Positions 22,331 through 32,706 are shown, numbered from the stretch's first letter. The stretch: 64,000 nucleotides of DNA from Eledone cirrhosa (GCA_964016885.1 OZ024743.1:347895046-347959045); one strand, 5' to 3'. The notes: generated by a model not told the origin, from the letters alone. Program-made: numbers and translations.

Positions 22331-22965
22331 CTCGTTTTAGAATTTATTTATTTACATGTTGGAAATCCCACTCTCCAATTCACCAAACACACAAGTGGAG
22401 GAGACCATTATAATTGACATTACTTTCCAAATCATTTCAACTTGATTCACGATATTCTGAAAAATAGACAGTGCAATCCGTGTATACACTCACTAAAGAG
22501 CTACACCGACGTATACGCATTACAACTCATCAATATAGTTTTCAACATTTGCATTTTTTATTAGTACGTTTTATTTTTAGTCATTCTTCCTTCATTCAGG
22601 ATTACATACACCACCTGTTAACTCTCCAACTCTAATAAATAACCAACAATATAGTAAGTACATTCGATCTGAGGAAACATGATGTCATTCAAATTGAGAG
22701 AGAGACAGACAGAGAAAGACAGACAAAGAGGAATAGAGAGGCACACAGAGAAGGAGATATAGACAGATAGACAGGCTAGAGATAAGTATGGATAAGTAAA
22801 TAAAAATCTAGACTGGTAGCTTGGCAGAGGTCAAGAGAGAAATTGATAATTTTGATGCGAGGATGATTACCACTAAGATATCCAATGAGAAACAACGAGC
22901 ATAAGTTTTAATTATGATGAGGATGTGTAGAGTAAAAAAACTGATTAAATATTGTTTTTTTACTT
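22331..22965. other. No gene seen
   Basis: AT-rich sequence with a GA/CAGA-rich part at about 22695-22780. No coding or repeat match that I recognise. Confidence 0.4.
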
Positions 22966-23028
22966 TATATATATGTGTGTGTGTGTATATACATATATAC
23001 ATACACGTATCATGATTAAATATATATG

Positions 23029-23101
<73 letters not shown>

Positions 23102-23102
23102 G

Positions 23103-23136
<34 letters not shown>

Positions 23137-23142
23137 CATATA

Positions 23143-23221
<79 letters not shown>

Positions 23222-23252
23222 CTTGTGTATTTCCATGTGTGTAAGTGTGTAG

Positions 23253-23287
<35 letters not shown>

Positions 23288-23310
23288 TTGTGTGTGTGTA
23301 TATATATATA
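22966..23310. repeat. Long (TA)n array with CA/TG interruptions
   Basis: TA repeats over some 340 bp with dispersed TGTG/TACA interruptions. Confidence 0.95.
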
Positions 23311-23649
23311 TGTACATATTCGCAATTACAAGAGTATGTGCTTGTGTGTATATGTGTTTAAGAGTGTTTGTGTACAGATATATAGTAATCACATATATAA
23401 GCATGTGCACATTAATTATTGTCGAACACATTTGCCTTAAGGCATCATACACTCTATATTTTGCGAATATATGTGTGATTCTATTTTATATTAGAACGAA
23501 CTGAGATATGTATAGACTGCTTACGCAATTATTTCATTTTTCGTATAGTTATATAAGGAGAAAAAATGTAGGAAGGTCTATGTGATGATTATGCATAAAA
23601 CGAAACACATACCCACGAATCTATGCACTCACTCACACCTTTCTGTCTT

Positions 23650-23662
23650 TCACTCTCCCCCC

Positions 23663-23712
<50 letters not shown>
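23650..23712. repeat. (CT)n then (TA)n microsatellite
   Basis: A short pyrimidine run followed by TA repeats. Confidence 0.9.
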
Positions 23713-23927
23713 GTGTGTTTGTGTGGGTATTTAATCAGAGAGTGAACAACAAAATATATATAAATACTCCATTGCCCAAGGTTACATTTATATTATGTTG
23801 TTCAGTTTCTAATTAAATAGCTCTGTTCTATACATAGAGCTCTCTTTTTTCCTTTGCTTCTTCTTCGGAAATACGTAACACACACACACACACACACGCA
23901 CATTTATATATATATATATATATATAG

Positions 23928-24686
23928 TGGTAGAACACTGGAAGGTAATATCCGTAGTGGTAGAGCACTCAGTCCATGGTCGAGTTAGGTAGAAGTGGTT
24001 ACACAACAGTTAATTCACCATACTGAGAACAATTGTTTCACCTTAGCGGATCCTCAGCTAGCAATGGCCATGGTTATACGGAACAGGAAGGGCAACCGTA
24101 CGAACGCGCATGTGCAGAAACGATCACTTCACACAGGCAATACTAAATTGCGTGCGAGAGGTGTAAAGGAGATAACTGCGAAAGTCCGAAAGTTTCTATT
24201 TGATAAGAAAATTAGGATGTTGCTGTAATTCAATCCGGAGATTTGTACTTATCTAAGAGGTGTTTCCAGACGTGTGGACAACGTGTGAAGAATTCATTCT
24301 TGTGTTTAGGCAATCACTATTGCTTAATCTCTTTAGAATATTTATTCGTTCATCAATACATAGTCCACACGGCGGATTGCTCCTTGCGTATGGCTTGGAC
24401 TTAGTTATGGATTTCCATTGAATGGAGTAGTCTATACTTGAGTCCTTGAGGGACCATACGTGGCTTACGAGTTTCTTGGATGAACGTCTGTCCGGGTACC
24501 TAAAGTTATCTCACTTACACCTCTCGCACGCAATTTAGTATTGCCTGTGTGAAGTGATCGTTTCTGCGCATGCGCGTTCGTACGGTTGCCCTTCCTGTTC
24601 CGTATAACCATGGCCATTGCTAGCTGAGGATCCGCTAAGGTGAAACAATTGTTCTCGGTATGGTGAGCTAACGGTTGTGTAACCAC

Positions 24687-24690
<4 letters not shown>
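23928..24690. mobile_element. DNA-transposon-like element with 187-bp terminal inverted repeats
   Basis: Arms 23991-24177 and 24504-24690 are complementary over 187 bp with few differences, beginning AGAAGTGGTTACACAAC. The 326-bp middle holds no convincing frame; the 70-80-codon frames lie in the arms and mirror each other. An extra module (GTGGTAGAACACTGG...GTAGTGGTAGAGCACT, 23928-23981) precedes the left arm only. (TA)n arrays sit at both ends, consistent with TA target preference. Deleted relatives with only the outer part of the arms lie at 38628-38765 and 50738-50852. Confidence 0.8.

Positions 24691-24765
<75 letters not shown>
24690..24765. repeat. (TA)n then (GA)n microsatellite
   Basis: TA repeats directly after the transposon end, followed by about 45 bp of GA repeats. 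Confidence 0.95.
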
Positions 24766-24767
<2 letters not shown>

Positions 24768-24873
24768 GTTAGATAGTTAGTTAGATAGATGGTTTTATTG
24801 ATATATAGATATATATAAAGAGAGAAGCAGGTGGATACTGAGAGGTACAGATGGATTGTATAATTTAACATTT

Positions 24874-25055
24874 GGATTGGCAGTATCGGTAGAGGGTCGG
24901 ACGCCATGCCTTCCAGCATAGTTACGTCCGTTTATGGTCTGCGTCAAATCTCACCGTGGTTAACTTTGCCTTTCATCCTTACGGGGTCGATAAAATAAAG
25001 TACCAGTAATGTACTTGTGAATTGCTGGCCTTGTGCCAAAAGTGGAAACAATTAT
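24874..25055 (+). mobile_element. Family A SINE, near full length
   Basis: Head GATTGGCAGTATCGGTAGAG, a B box weakened by one deletion (GCGTCAAATCTCACC), body TTTCATCCTTACGGGGTCG and tail GGAAACAATTATAAGG. It ends about 45 bp before the PLE palindrome. Confidence 0.9.
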
Positions 25056-25140
25056 AAGGTTTTGTAGGTATGTACGCATAAATACATATATATATTGGTA
25101 TATAATATAAGATCAAAAGATGGTTAAAGGAGTTCCATAT

Positions 25141-25209
25141 ATTTTATTATGCGCATTTCAAAAACAAACATCATCAAGCAATAATATTTGTGTTTTCATC
25201 AGATAAAAC
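25141..25209 (-). ncRNA. Hammerhead ribozyme, left PLE arm
   Basis: Mirror of the right-arm ribozyme. On the minus strand: stem I GTTTTAT (25209-25203), core CTGATGA (25202-25196), long stem II, GAAA (25159-25156), stem III TGCGCA, then TA and stem I ATAAAAT (25147-25141). All conserved core positions are present. It cleaves, if active, after the A at 25148. Confidence 0.85.
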
Positions 25210-25304
25210 AGGAGAACATGATATGAAGGCTAAAAAAACACTTGTTGATAGTGCAGTTTTAAATCAACATATGAAAAGTGGTTTTAGATTGATGTGTGAT
25301 ATTG

Positions 25305-25735
25305 GGAAAAATATTTTATTTAGAGAGGGGGGGGGGGAGAAGGATGAAAAGGGAAGGAGATGAGAGGGAGAGATGGGTGATAGAGAGAAAGAGATAGTTT
25401 TTATAACTGAGAGGAGATATATTTTTTACATAGAGGGGTTGAAAACCGTTGGAAGATACTGTATAAATTAAAAATTTTGAAAATTAACGAAGGGAGGATA
25501 TGTGCGAGGAAAAAATATTTTATTTAGGGAGGGTGGGGTGGAAAGGATGAAAAAAAAAGGGGGGGAGGAGATGAGAGTGAAGGTGGAGAGGGAGAGATGG
25601 GTGATAGAGAGAAAGAGATAGTTTTTATAACTGAGAAAAAGATATATTGTTTTAATATAGAGAGGTTGGGAACCGTTGGAAGATAATGTATAAATTAAAG
25701 GAATTTGAAAATTAACGAAGGGAAATTATGTATGA
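25305..25735 (-). repeat. Tandem duplication in the PLE 3' region (left arm only)
   Basis: Two diverged units of about 204-218 bp, each with ATATTTTATTTAG, a GGGGGGAG-rich block, GATAGAGAGAAAGAGATAGT and AATTAACGAAGGGA. The right arm has one unit (about 30805-30995), which matches the first half of unit 1 and the second half of unit 2. Confidence 0.85.
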
Positions 25736-26210
25736 AGATAGAGAGAAAAAAATAATAATTGTGGGTGAATATTCTAACGTCAAAAGAAGAAATGTATGTA
25801 TTGTGGCAATTTCAAAATTAGCGAAGAGAAAAATTGTTAAGGTAGAAGGATTTGAGAAGTGTAGAAGGATTTGAGAAAAATAATGTGAAGTTAAAGTTTG
25901 TATATTGAATTGATATGTATTAATAATGAGTTCGTTGATGGGGAGAAAAAAATAATAATAAATTAAGGATGAAATTGAGATTAAAAAGATTTATGATAGA
26001 GAGAAAAAAAATAATAATGATTGCGGATGAATATTCAAAATGTCAAAAACAAATGTTATTATTTTACGAGAAGATAGAATGAGGGTAATGAGTAAACAAG
26101 TATTATAGAGTGTATAATGCCCTTTAAAGTAAGGTAGATGGGTATATTTTAAAGAGGTGTATGTATATGTGCCTTTGAGAAAAGATTCTAAATTGATAAA
26201 GAATTGAATA

Positions 26211-28115
26211 TTAACTGTATACTTTGTGAAAAGTTCTATGGAATTTATGCAGGCAGATAGAAAACAAATCTGAGCGTCTATTTATTATAGATTCTAGGTT
26301 AGAGATAATGGTAAATTTTTCATTTAGGCAGAGATTACAGATTTTAGATAGAGAGCTGTTCAAGTATGAGGATGCAGAAGAAATCCTTTTCCAAAAGATG
26401 TTATATTTAATGTTTTTGTCTTTTAAGGACCATATGAGTTCTGAGAGAGCAGTGTTAGTTCTTTTAAGTTTGTATTTGAAAGATGAATGATGATTATAGA
26501 GACGAGCTTTAAAAGAGGTGGAAGTGGAGCCAAAATAGGTGAAGGAATTGGTGCTAGTTATAATTTTACATTCATAAATTAAGTTTTTATCGAGGCAATG
26601 GTTGTTGAGAGGACATTTATTTTTAATGCGGCAGTTGCAATTAGAGAGATTATTAATGAGTGATCTAGTGTTATCTATAGAAGGAATTGGATTGGAGAAG
26701 TTGTTTGCGATAGGAATAATAGGAATAATAGTTTCTTGATTTAGAGTTGGATTATGAACATTTAGCGAAGTTGTGTTTGACGTTGTATTTGGGTTTACAG
26801 AAGTTAGCCTAGGGTTTACAATGACGTCGGGAGTACTATTACTGTTATTATGAAATTCAATATTGGAAGGAAGAGATTTAGTATTTAATATTTTGTTGTT
26901 GTGTTTAGAGATGATGTTGGAAATATTGGAGGATGTAGAATACGAAAATTTGATGGTGTGTTTGTTAAATATTTTACTATAGATATGTGAGGGAGGGAAG
27001 CATTTATTTAAGGCACTAAAAAATAATTTAGGAATATTGTTATTAATAGAGATGGAGAAAGGAGCATTATACCAGATTATGTTTTTGTATCTAGGTCTTT
27101 TATTAAAATTATTGGAATGGTCAAGATTAATTATTCTACTGTAAGTTTTCCTAGAATTTGTTTCTTTATTATATTTGATTTTATCTGGATAGCCGGCTTT
27201 AGAAAGTGCGTTATTATAGTAATTGGCGTTAGCATCAAAGATGTTTTTATTAGAAGATATGTTAGATATTCTATTTCCAATATTATTAACTATAGCATTC
27301 TTGATATTGGTAGGATGGTTAGATTTAAAGTTAACATAATTAAGATTCTCATTGTTTTTAAGGTAAGGGTAATATAGGCCAGTGTCAAGATTAAGAGATA
27401 CATCCAAGAAATTAGCTAGTTTGATACTATTATCAAATTCAATTTTTAGGTTATGTTGGTTAAAGAGATTACGTATATTGTTCTTAATAATATTAAGTTT
27501 AACTATATTGCAATTTAGGATAGTAAAGAGTCCATCGTCACGATAAATTCCACCGCGAAGTTGAGGAATTTTCCGACTCAAAGAGTTCAAAATGAAGATA
27601 CCAATTAAATCAGTTAATTGGGATGAATCGGATGCTCCCATTGTGATGTCGAAGTTGTTAGAGGTATCGGCTCTGGTCGAATATTCGTTGTTGAACTCTA
27701 GGATGGTTTTACGTGCGGTGAGGATGATGTGAAGTTCATCTGTGGTGATGTCAGAATATTTAAGTGCAAAAGATAGAGCATTATTGAGAAGTGAAGGCGA
27801 AATGGAGGAATAGTAGCTGGCAATATCGAATTGAATAAATTTTAGTTTGTTTTTATTATCCAATTTGTTGAACCAGCCAATCACTTCAGAAGTACCAAAC
27901 CATAAATTTAGGTTTAAAGAAGAGCAATTAGAACTAACCTGTGGGATAATCCTATCCAAGATGGCTTTACTAACAACCCCCAGATCAGATTTAGAGGGGG
28001 CGATTAATCTAACAGGTAGTTCAGTGCGAAAATTGCTTTTGTGATCCTTGAGATTTATCCTCGGAGTTCTTGGGAGGAATGGTTCGGTCTTTTTTTCAAT
28101 GCCAAGTTTTGACAT
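26211..28115 (-). CDS. Penelope-like reverse transcriptase with GIY-YIG endonuclease (left copy)
   Basis: 634 codons, open. The RT domain lies in about residues 1-260: motif A FIQFDIASYYSSI (94-106), TMGASDSSQLTDL (158-170), and the catalytic IYRDDGLF (190-197), then FLDVSLNLDTGLYYP. A cysteine-rich linker (NCNCRIKNKCPLNNHC, 492-507) leads to a GIY-YIG nuclease: LIY (512-514), YFGST (527-531), FKARLYNHHSSF (535-546) and CNLCLNEKF (593-601), with the likely catalytic R538 and E599. This is a PLE architecture with a C-terminal nuclease. The reading is 5'-incomplete because the arm ends at 28189, so it lacks the N-terminal part seen in the right copy. It differs from the right copy at residues 146 (S, not W), 252 (L, not H), 403 (S, not F) and 577 (R, not K). 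Confidence 0.9.
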   Translation of the reverse strand: MSKLGIEKKTEPFLPRTPRINLKDHKSNFRTELPVRLIAPSKSDLGVVSKAILDRIIPQVSSNCSSLNLNLWFGTSEVIGWFNKLDNKNKLKFIQFDIASYYSSISPSLLNNALSFALKYSDITTDELHIILTARKTILEFNNEYSTRADTSNNFDITMGASDSSQLTDLIGIFILNSLSRKIPQLRGGIYRDDGLFTILNCNIVKLNIIKNNIRNLFNQHNLKIEFDNSIKLANFLDVSLNLDTGLYYPYLKNNENLNYVNFKSNHPTNIKNAIVNNIGNRISNISSNKNIFDANANYYNNALSKAGYPDKIKYNKETNSRKTYSRIINLDHSNNFNKRPRYKNIIWYNAPFSISINNNIPKLFFSALNKCFPPSHIYSKIFNKHTIKFSYSTSSNISNIISKHNNKILNTKSLPSNIEFHNNSNSTPDVIVNPRLTSVNPNTTSNTTSLNVHNPTLNQETIIPIIPIANNFSNPIPSIDNTRSLINNLSNCNCRIKNKCPLNNHCLDKNLIYECKIITSTNSFTYFGSTSTSFKARLYNHHSSFKYKLKRTNTALSELIWSLKDKNIKYNIFWKRISSASSYLNSSLSKICNLCLNEKFTIISNLESIINRRSDLFSICLHKFHRTFHKVYS

Positions 28116-28189
28116 AATCTCATAGGCTTCAAGGTTTATGCATTCTAAATTTTCATGGTTGGTTTTACGATACTTTTTCCTAAGTTCCT

Positions 28190-28337
28190 AAGGACCCTTA
28201 CAAAGGACAAGAGCACCTTGTAAATCTCAAGAACACAATCTCTAACCTAAATTCCTCAAAAAATGTTTTAGTCCACTCTGACAAAACCAATAACCTATAT
28301 GGTATTTCCAAGGATAATTATAACAACCTTATCCTAA
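28190..28337 (+). other. Single-copy spacer of the PLE palindrome (5' coding part of right copy)
   Basis: The 148 bp between the arms belong to the right copy's reading frame (NNLYGISKDNYNNLILKEL). So the palindrome is asymmetric: the left copy is truncated about 150 bp earlier. The join reads CCTAAGTTCCT (left arm end) directly into AAGGACCCTTAC. Confidence 0.8.
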
Positions 28338-28411
28338 AGGAACTTAGGAAAAAGTATCGTAAAACCAACCATGAAAATTTAGAATGCATAAACCTTGAAG
28401 CCTATGAGATT

Positions 28412-30316
28412 ATGTCAAAACTTGGCATTGAAAAAAAGACCGAACCATTCCTCCCAAGAACTCCGAGGATAAATCTCAAGGATCACAAAAGCAATTTTCG
28501 CACTGAACTACCTGTTAGATTAATCGCCCCCTCTAAATCTGATCTGGGGGTTGTTAGTAAAGCCATCTTGGATAGGATTATCCCACAGGTTAGTTCTAAT
28601 TGCTCTTCTTTAAACCTAAATTTATGGTTTGGTACTTCTGAAGTGATTGGCTGGTTCAACAAATTGGATAATAAAAACAAACTAAAATTTATTCAATTCG
28701 ATATTGCCAGCTACTATTCCTCCATTTCGCCTTCACTTCTCAATAATGCTCTATCTTTCGCACTTAAATATTCTGACATCACCACAGATGAACTTCACAT
28801 CATCCTCACCGCACGTAAAACCATCCTAGAGTTCAACAACGAATATTGGACCAGAGCCGATACCTCTAACAACTTCGACATCACAATGGGAGCATCCGAT
28901 TCATCCCAATTGACTGATTTAATTGGTATCTTCATTTTGAACTCTTTGAGTCGGAAAATTCCTCAACTTCGCGGTGGAATTTATCGTGACGATGGACTCT
29001 TTACTATCCTAAATTGCAATATAGTTAAACTTAATATTATTAAGAACAATATACGTAATCTCTTTAACCAACATAACCTAAAAATTGAATTTGATAATAG
29101 TATCAAACTAGCTAATTTCTTGGATGTATCTCTTAATCTTGACACTGGCCTATATTACCCTTACCATAAAAACAATGAGAATCTTAATTATGTTAACTTT
29201 AAATCTAACCATCCTACCAATATCAAGAATGCTATAGTTAATAATATTGGAAATAGAATATCTAACATATCTTCTAATAAAAACATCTTTGATGCTAACG
29301 CCAATTACTATAATAACGCACTTTCTAAAGCCGGCTATCCAGATAAAATCAAATATAATAAAGAAACAAATTCTAGGAAAACTTACAGTAGAATAATTAA
29401 TCTTGACCATTCCAATAATTTTAATAAAAGACCTAGATACAAAAACATAATCTGGTATAATGCTCCTTTCTCCATCTCTATTAATAACAATATTCCTAAA
29501 TTATTTTTTAGTGCCTTAAATAAATGCTTCCCTCCCTCACATATCTATAGTAAAATATTTAACAAACACACCATCAAATTTTCGTATTCTACATCCTCCA
29601 ATATTTCCAACATCATCTTTAAACACAACAACAAAATATTAAATACTAAATCTCTTCCTTCCAATATTGAATTTCATAATAACAGTAATAGTACTCCCGA
29701 CGTCATTGTAAACCCTAGGCTAACTTCTGTAAACCCAAATACAACGTCAAACACAACTTCGCTAAATGTTCATAATCCAACTCTAAATCAAGAAACTATT
29801 ATTCCTATTATTCCTATCGCAAACAACTTCTCCAATCCAATTCCTTCTATAGATAACACTAGATCACTCATTAATAATCTCTCTAATTGCAACTGCCGCA
29901 TTAAAAATAAATGTCCTCTCAACAACCATTGCCTCGATAAAAACTTAATTTATGAATGTAAAATTATAACTAGCACCAATTCCTTCACCTATTTTGGCTC
30001 CACTTCCACCTCTTTTAAAGCTCGTCTCTATAATCATCATTCATCTTTCAAATACAAACTTAAAAGAACTAACACTGCTCTCTCAGAACTCATATGGTCC
30101 TTAAAAGACAAAAACATTAAATATAACATCTTTTGGAAAAAGATTTCTTCTGCATCCTCATACTTGAACAGCTCTCTATCTAAAATCTGTAATCTCTGCC
30201 TAAATGAAAAATTTACCATTATCTCTAACCTAGAATCTATAATAAATAGACGCTCAGATTTGTTTTCTATCTGCCTGCATAAATTCCATAGAACTTTTCA
30301 CAAAGTATACAGTTAA
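28412..30316 (+). CDS. Penelope-like reverse transcriptase with GIY-YIG endonuclease (right copy)
   Basis: 634 codons from the first ATG, with the same RT and GIY-YIG motifs as its mirror copy (YRDD at 191-194, YFGST at 527-531). The same frame is open upstream to 28184 and is clearly coding: HLVNLKNTISNLNSSKNVLV, HSDKTNNLYGISKDNYNN, LILKELRKKYRKTN. This is the known N-terminal part of this RT family. The 28412 ATG is therefore probably not the true start; about 75 more codons are present and still more are lost at the junction near 28190. The enzyme would copy the element RNA at a nick made by its own nuclease. Confidence 0.9.
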   Translation: MSKLGIEKKTEPFLPRTPRINLKDHKSNFRTELPVRLIAPSKSDLGVVSKAILDRIIPQVSSNCSSLNLNLWFGTSEVIGWFNKLDNKNKLKFIQFDIASYYSSISPSLLNNALSFALKYSDITTDELHIILTARKTILEFNNEYWTRADTSNNFDITMGASDSSQLTDLIGIFILNSLSRKIPQLRGGIYRDDGLFTILNCNIVKLNIIKNNIRNLFNQHNLKIEFDNSIKLANFLDVSLNLDTGLYYPYHKNNENLNYVNFKSNHPTNIKNAIVNNIGNRISNISSNKNIFDANANYYNNALSKAGYPDKIKYNKETNSRKTYSRIINLDHSNNFNKRPRYKNIIWYNAPFSISINNNIPKLFFSALNKCFPPSHIYSKIFNKHTIKFSYSTSSNISNIIFKHNNKILNTKSLPSNIEFHNNSNSTPDVIVNPRLTSVNPNTTSNTTSLNVHNPTLNQETIIPIIPIANNFSNPIPSIDNTRSLINNLSNCNCRIKNKCPLNNHCLDKNLIYECKIITSTNSFTYFGSTSTSFKARLYNHHSSFKYKLKRTNTALSELIWSLKDKNIKYNIFWKKISSASSYLNSSLSKICNLCLNEKFTIISNLESIINRRSDLFSICLHKFHRTFHKVYS

Positions 30317-31090
30317 TATTCAATTCTTTATCAATTTAGAATCTTTTCTCAAAGGCACATATACATACACCTCTTTAAAATATACCCATCTACCTTACTT
30401 TAAAGGGCATTATACACTCTATAATACTTGTTTACTCATTACCCTCATTCTATCTTCTCGTAAAATAATAACATTTGTTTTTGACATTTTGAATATTCAT
30501 CCGCAATCATTATTATTTTTTTTCTCTCTATCATAAATCTTTTTAATCTCAATTTCATCCTTAATTTATTATTATTTTTTTCTCCCCATCAACGAACTCA
30601 TTATTAATACATATCAATTCAATATACAAACTTTAACTTCACATTATTTTTCTCAAATCCTTCTACACTTCTCAAATCCTTCTACCTTAACAATTTTTCT
30701 CTTCGCTAATTTTGAAATTGCCACAATACATACATTTCTTCTTTTGACGTTAGAATATTCACCCACAATTATTATTTTTTTCTCTCTATCTTCATACATA
30801 ATTTCCCTTCGTTAATTTTCAAATTCCTTTAATTTATACATTATCTTCCAACGGTTCCCAACCTCTCTATATTAAAACAATATATCTTTTTCTCAGTTAT
30901 AAAAACTATCTCTTTCTCTCTATCACCCATCTCTCCCTCTCATCTCCTTCCCTTTTCATCCTTCTCCCCCCCCTCTCTAAATAAAATATTTTTCCCAATA
31001 TCACACATCAATCTAAAACCACTTTTCATATGTTGATTTAAAACTGCACTATCAACAAGTGTTTGTTTAGCCTTCATATCATGTTCAGCT

Positions 31091-31159
31091 GTTTTATCTG
31101 ATGAAAACACAAATATTATTGCTTGATGATGTTTGTTTTTGAAATGCGCATAATAAAAT
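31091..31159 (+). ncRNA. Hammerhead ribozyme, right PLE arm
   Basis: Stem I GTTTTAT (31091-31097) pairs with ATAAAAT (31153-31159). Core CTGATGA at 31098-31104 and GAAA at 31141-31144. Stem II is about 15 bp (31105-31119 with 31126-31140) with one C-U mismatch at the fourth pair. Stem III is the minimal TGCGCA (31145-31150), followed by U-A and the predicted cleavage site after 31152. Type I HHRs with very short stem III are established for PLEs. The ribozyme faces outward, 39 bp from the element end. Confidence 0.85.
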
Positions 31160-31289
31160 ATATGGAACTCCTTTAACCATCTTTTGATCTTATATTATGC
31201 ATACTCCAGTCCCACAAACTGTAGAGTGCTTCTTATCCGATATCTGCATTGCTTTATTGTACTACAATATAACTCACCTCCTACATATA

Positions 31290-31293
31290 TTGG

Positions 31294-31339
<46 letters not shown>

Positions 31340-31400
31340 CGTGTATATTACAGATTATCTATTGGTATATATATATATATATGTATATTACAGATTAACT
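31290..31400. repeat. (TA)n/(TG)n microsatellite with internal duplication
   Basis: ATTGGTATATATATAT...GTATATTACAGATTA occurs twice in tandem (31288-31355 and 31361-31397). Confidence 0.85.
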
Positions 31401-31735
31401 GGTTCCAGTGAATAGGCTGCAGCAATGCTGCGGCCATGTTACAACAATACTAGATATAGACGATCATATCAACCATATCACATATGTGTTTAAGTTTACG
31501 TTTATCAATCGCATTTTGTCGAACATTTAAGGTACGTGACATAAATGTAGACACATACTCAAGTGTCAACTGTTAGGAACACACAGTGGCACTCATCCAT
31601 ATATGTAGACAAACCACTGAATTCTTCGGTCTCCGTTTTCTAAACAAAGACTGAACCCGGTGTCACGTGATTGTGAAGCAAACTCCTTAACTGCGCAGTC
31701 ACGCCTGCGCCTGTATATACTTACACATGCACGCA
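31401..31735. other. No gene seen
   Basis: Mixed AT-rich sequence without a recognised feature. Confidence 0.4.
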
Positions 31736-31760
31736 CACGCACACACATACGCACACACAG

Positions 31761-31830
<70 letters not shown>

Positions 31831-31840
31831 ACACACACAG
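31736..31840. repeat. (CA)n microsatellite
   Basis: Over 100 bp of CA repeats, with CG interruptions in the proximal part. Confidence 0.95.
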
Positions 31841-31888
31841 AAGATTCCGTTAAGGATGAAAGCACCGATTATTTGCTTAAACTTTAAT
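31841..31888 (-). mobile_element. End fragment of repeat X
   Basis: In reverse it reads AAAGTTTAAGCAAATAATCG and CTTTCATCCTTAACGGAATC, about 90 percent like the start of the repeats at 32726 and 38393. It joins directly to the CA array. Confidence 0.65.
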
Positions 31889-32540
31889 GTTTTTATAATA
31901 TATATATGTAATTAAAATTGAAAAGATACATTTAAAGAGAGCGACAGTGTTGTATTATTTGAGAAACACATAGCATTTTGGACGCGCAAAATATTAAGGA
32001 AAAATACATTCTTAAAGTGGGAAAAGCTATATTTTCCTAACAGTATAGTTTCATAATCCAGACGACGTAGGCTAAAGGAGAATCATTCTAAGCCAACGGT
32101 TATCGATTACCACCTATCGTTTTCGGTAAAGCCAACGGAAGACAAGGAACTAATCATCAAAGGAAATTATTTTTACATATGTCCCACATTGTTCAGTATA
32201 CCTACCTATATATCTGTTTAGTCAGTCTAAGCTTCAACTCCACATGGTGTTAAAAAATTTTCTTGACAAGGGCAAATATAAATAGGAGTAGGTATCTGAT
32301 CTGCTAGAAACAGTAGTGAATTCTCTGTTACAAATTAATCAACTCAACAAATCAATATATTTGGACCAGTTAAATACAGTGTTAAGGTGTCAGAGCATAT
32401 TTAATATGTATCATGACAATGGATCTCTTTAAATTAGCTAAATGGCGTTGTGTTCAAAGCGTCAATAATCCAAATCAAAAGATATATTTAGAAAGAAAGA
32501 AAGAGTCATATATCATTTGAGAAACAGATTATTTTGTACA
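31889..32540. other. No gene seen
   Basis: AT-rich sequence; no coding or repeat signal that I recognise. Confidence 0.4.
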
Positions 32541-32562
32541 TATAACATATATATATATAAAG

Positions 32563-32620
<58 letters not shown>

Positions 32621-32625
32621 ATAAT
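32540..32625. repeat. (TA)n microsatellite
   Basis: Two TA blocks separated by AAAGGTTTACA. The same AAAGGTTTACATATATA join occurs at 34158 and, inverted, at 34737. Confidence 0.9.
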
Positions 32626-32706
32626 AATAAATTTGAAGACTAAAATCCAAAGATGGCTCGATAAGGATAAATATATATCAAATATATAAGAACCGTAGAG
32701 CTAATA

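Larger units (their letters stand above)
25102..31198. mobile_element. Head-to-head inverted pair of Penelope-like elements (6.1-kb palindrome)
   Basis: The left arm (25102-28189, element on the minus strand) and the right arm (28338-31198, element on the plus strand) are near-identical inverted copies with a 148-bp single-copy spacer (28190-28337). The 5' ends face each other; the 3' ends face out. The arms differ in length by 227 bp because the left one carries an extra 3' tandem unit (25305-25735). The encoded proteins differ at only four of 634 residues. Each arm has an outward hammerhead ribozyme about 40 bp from its outer end. I see no clear target duplication at the outer borders (TATATAATAT on the left, TATATTATGC on the right). 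Confidence 0.9.

Noticed and set aside
22012..23452. Open frames up to 214 codons within TA/TG arrays (likewise at 385-762, 17681-18034, 33323-33568, 38774-39164 and others)
   Set aside because: They are pure dinucleotide translations (repeated YI, CV or HT) open on both strands; no gene evidence.
23991..24690. 73-77-codon frames in the 24-kb element as a transposase
   Set aside because: The two frames are mirror copies within the terminal inverted repeats; the central part has no frame.
26308..30219. Antisense open frames inside the PLE copies (for example 26308-26490, 27117-27377, 29150-29410)
   Set aside because: They are shadows of the conserved RT/GIY-YIG frame and appear symmetrically in both arms.
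25102..31198. Assembly artefact (missed-adapter palindrome) as an explanation of the PLE pair
   Set aside because: The arms differ by a recombined tandem unit, four amino acids and a 148-bp asymmetric centre, and the outer flanks are not mirrored. Still worth a read-level check.
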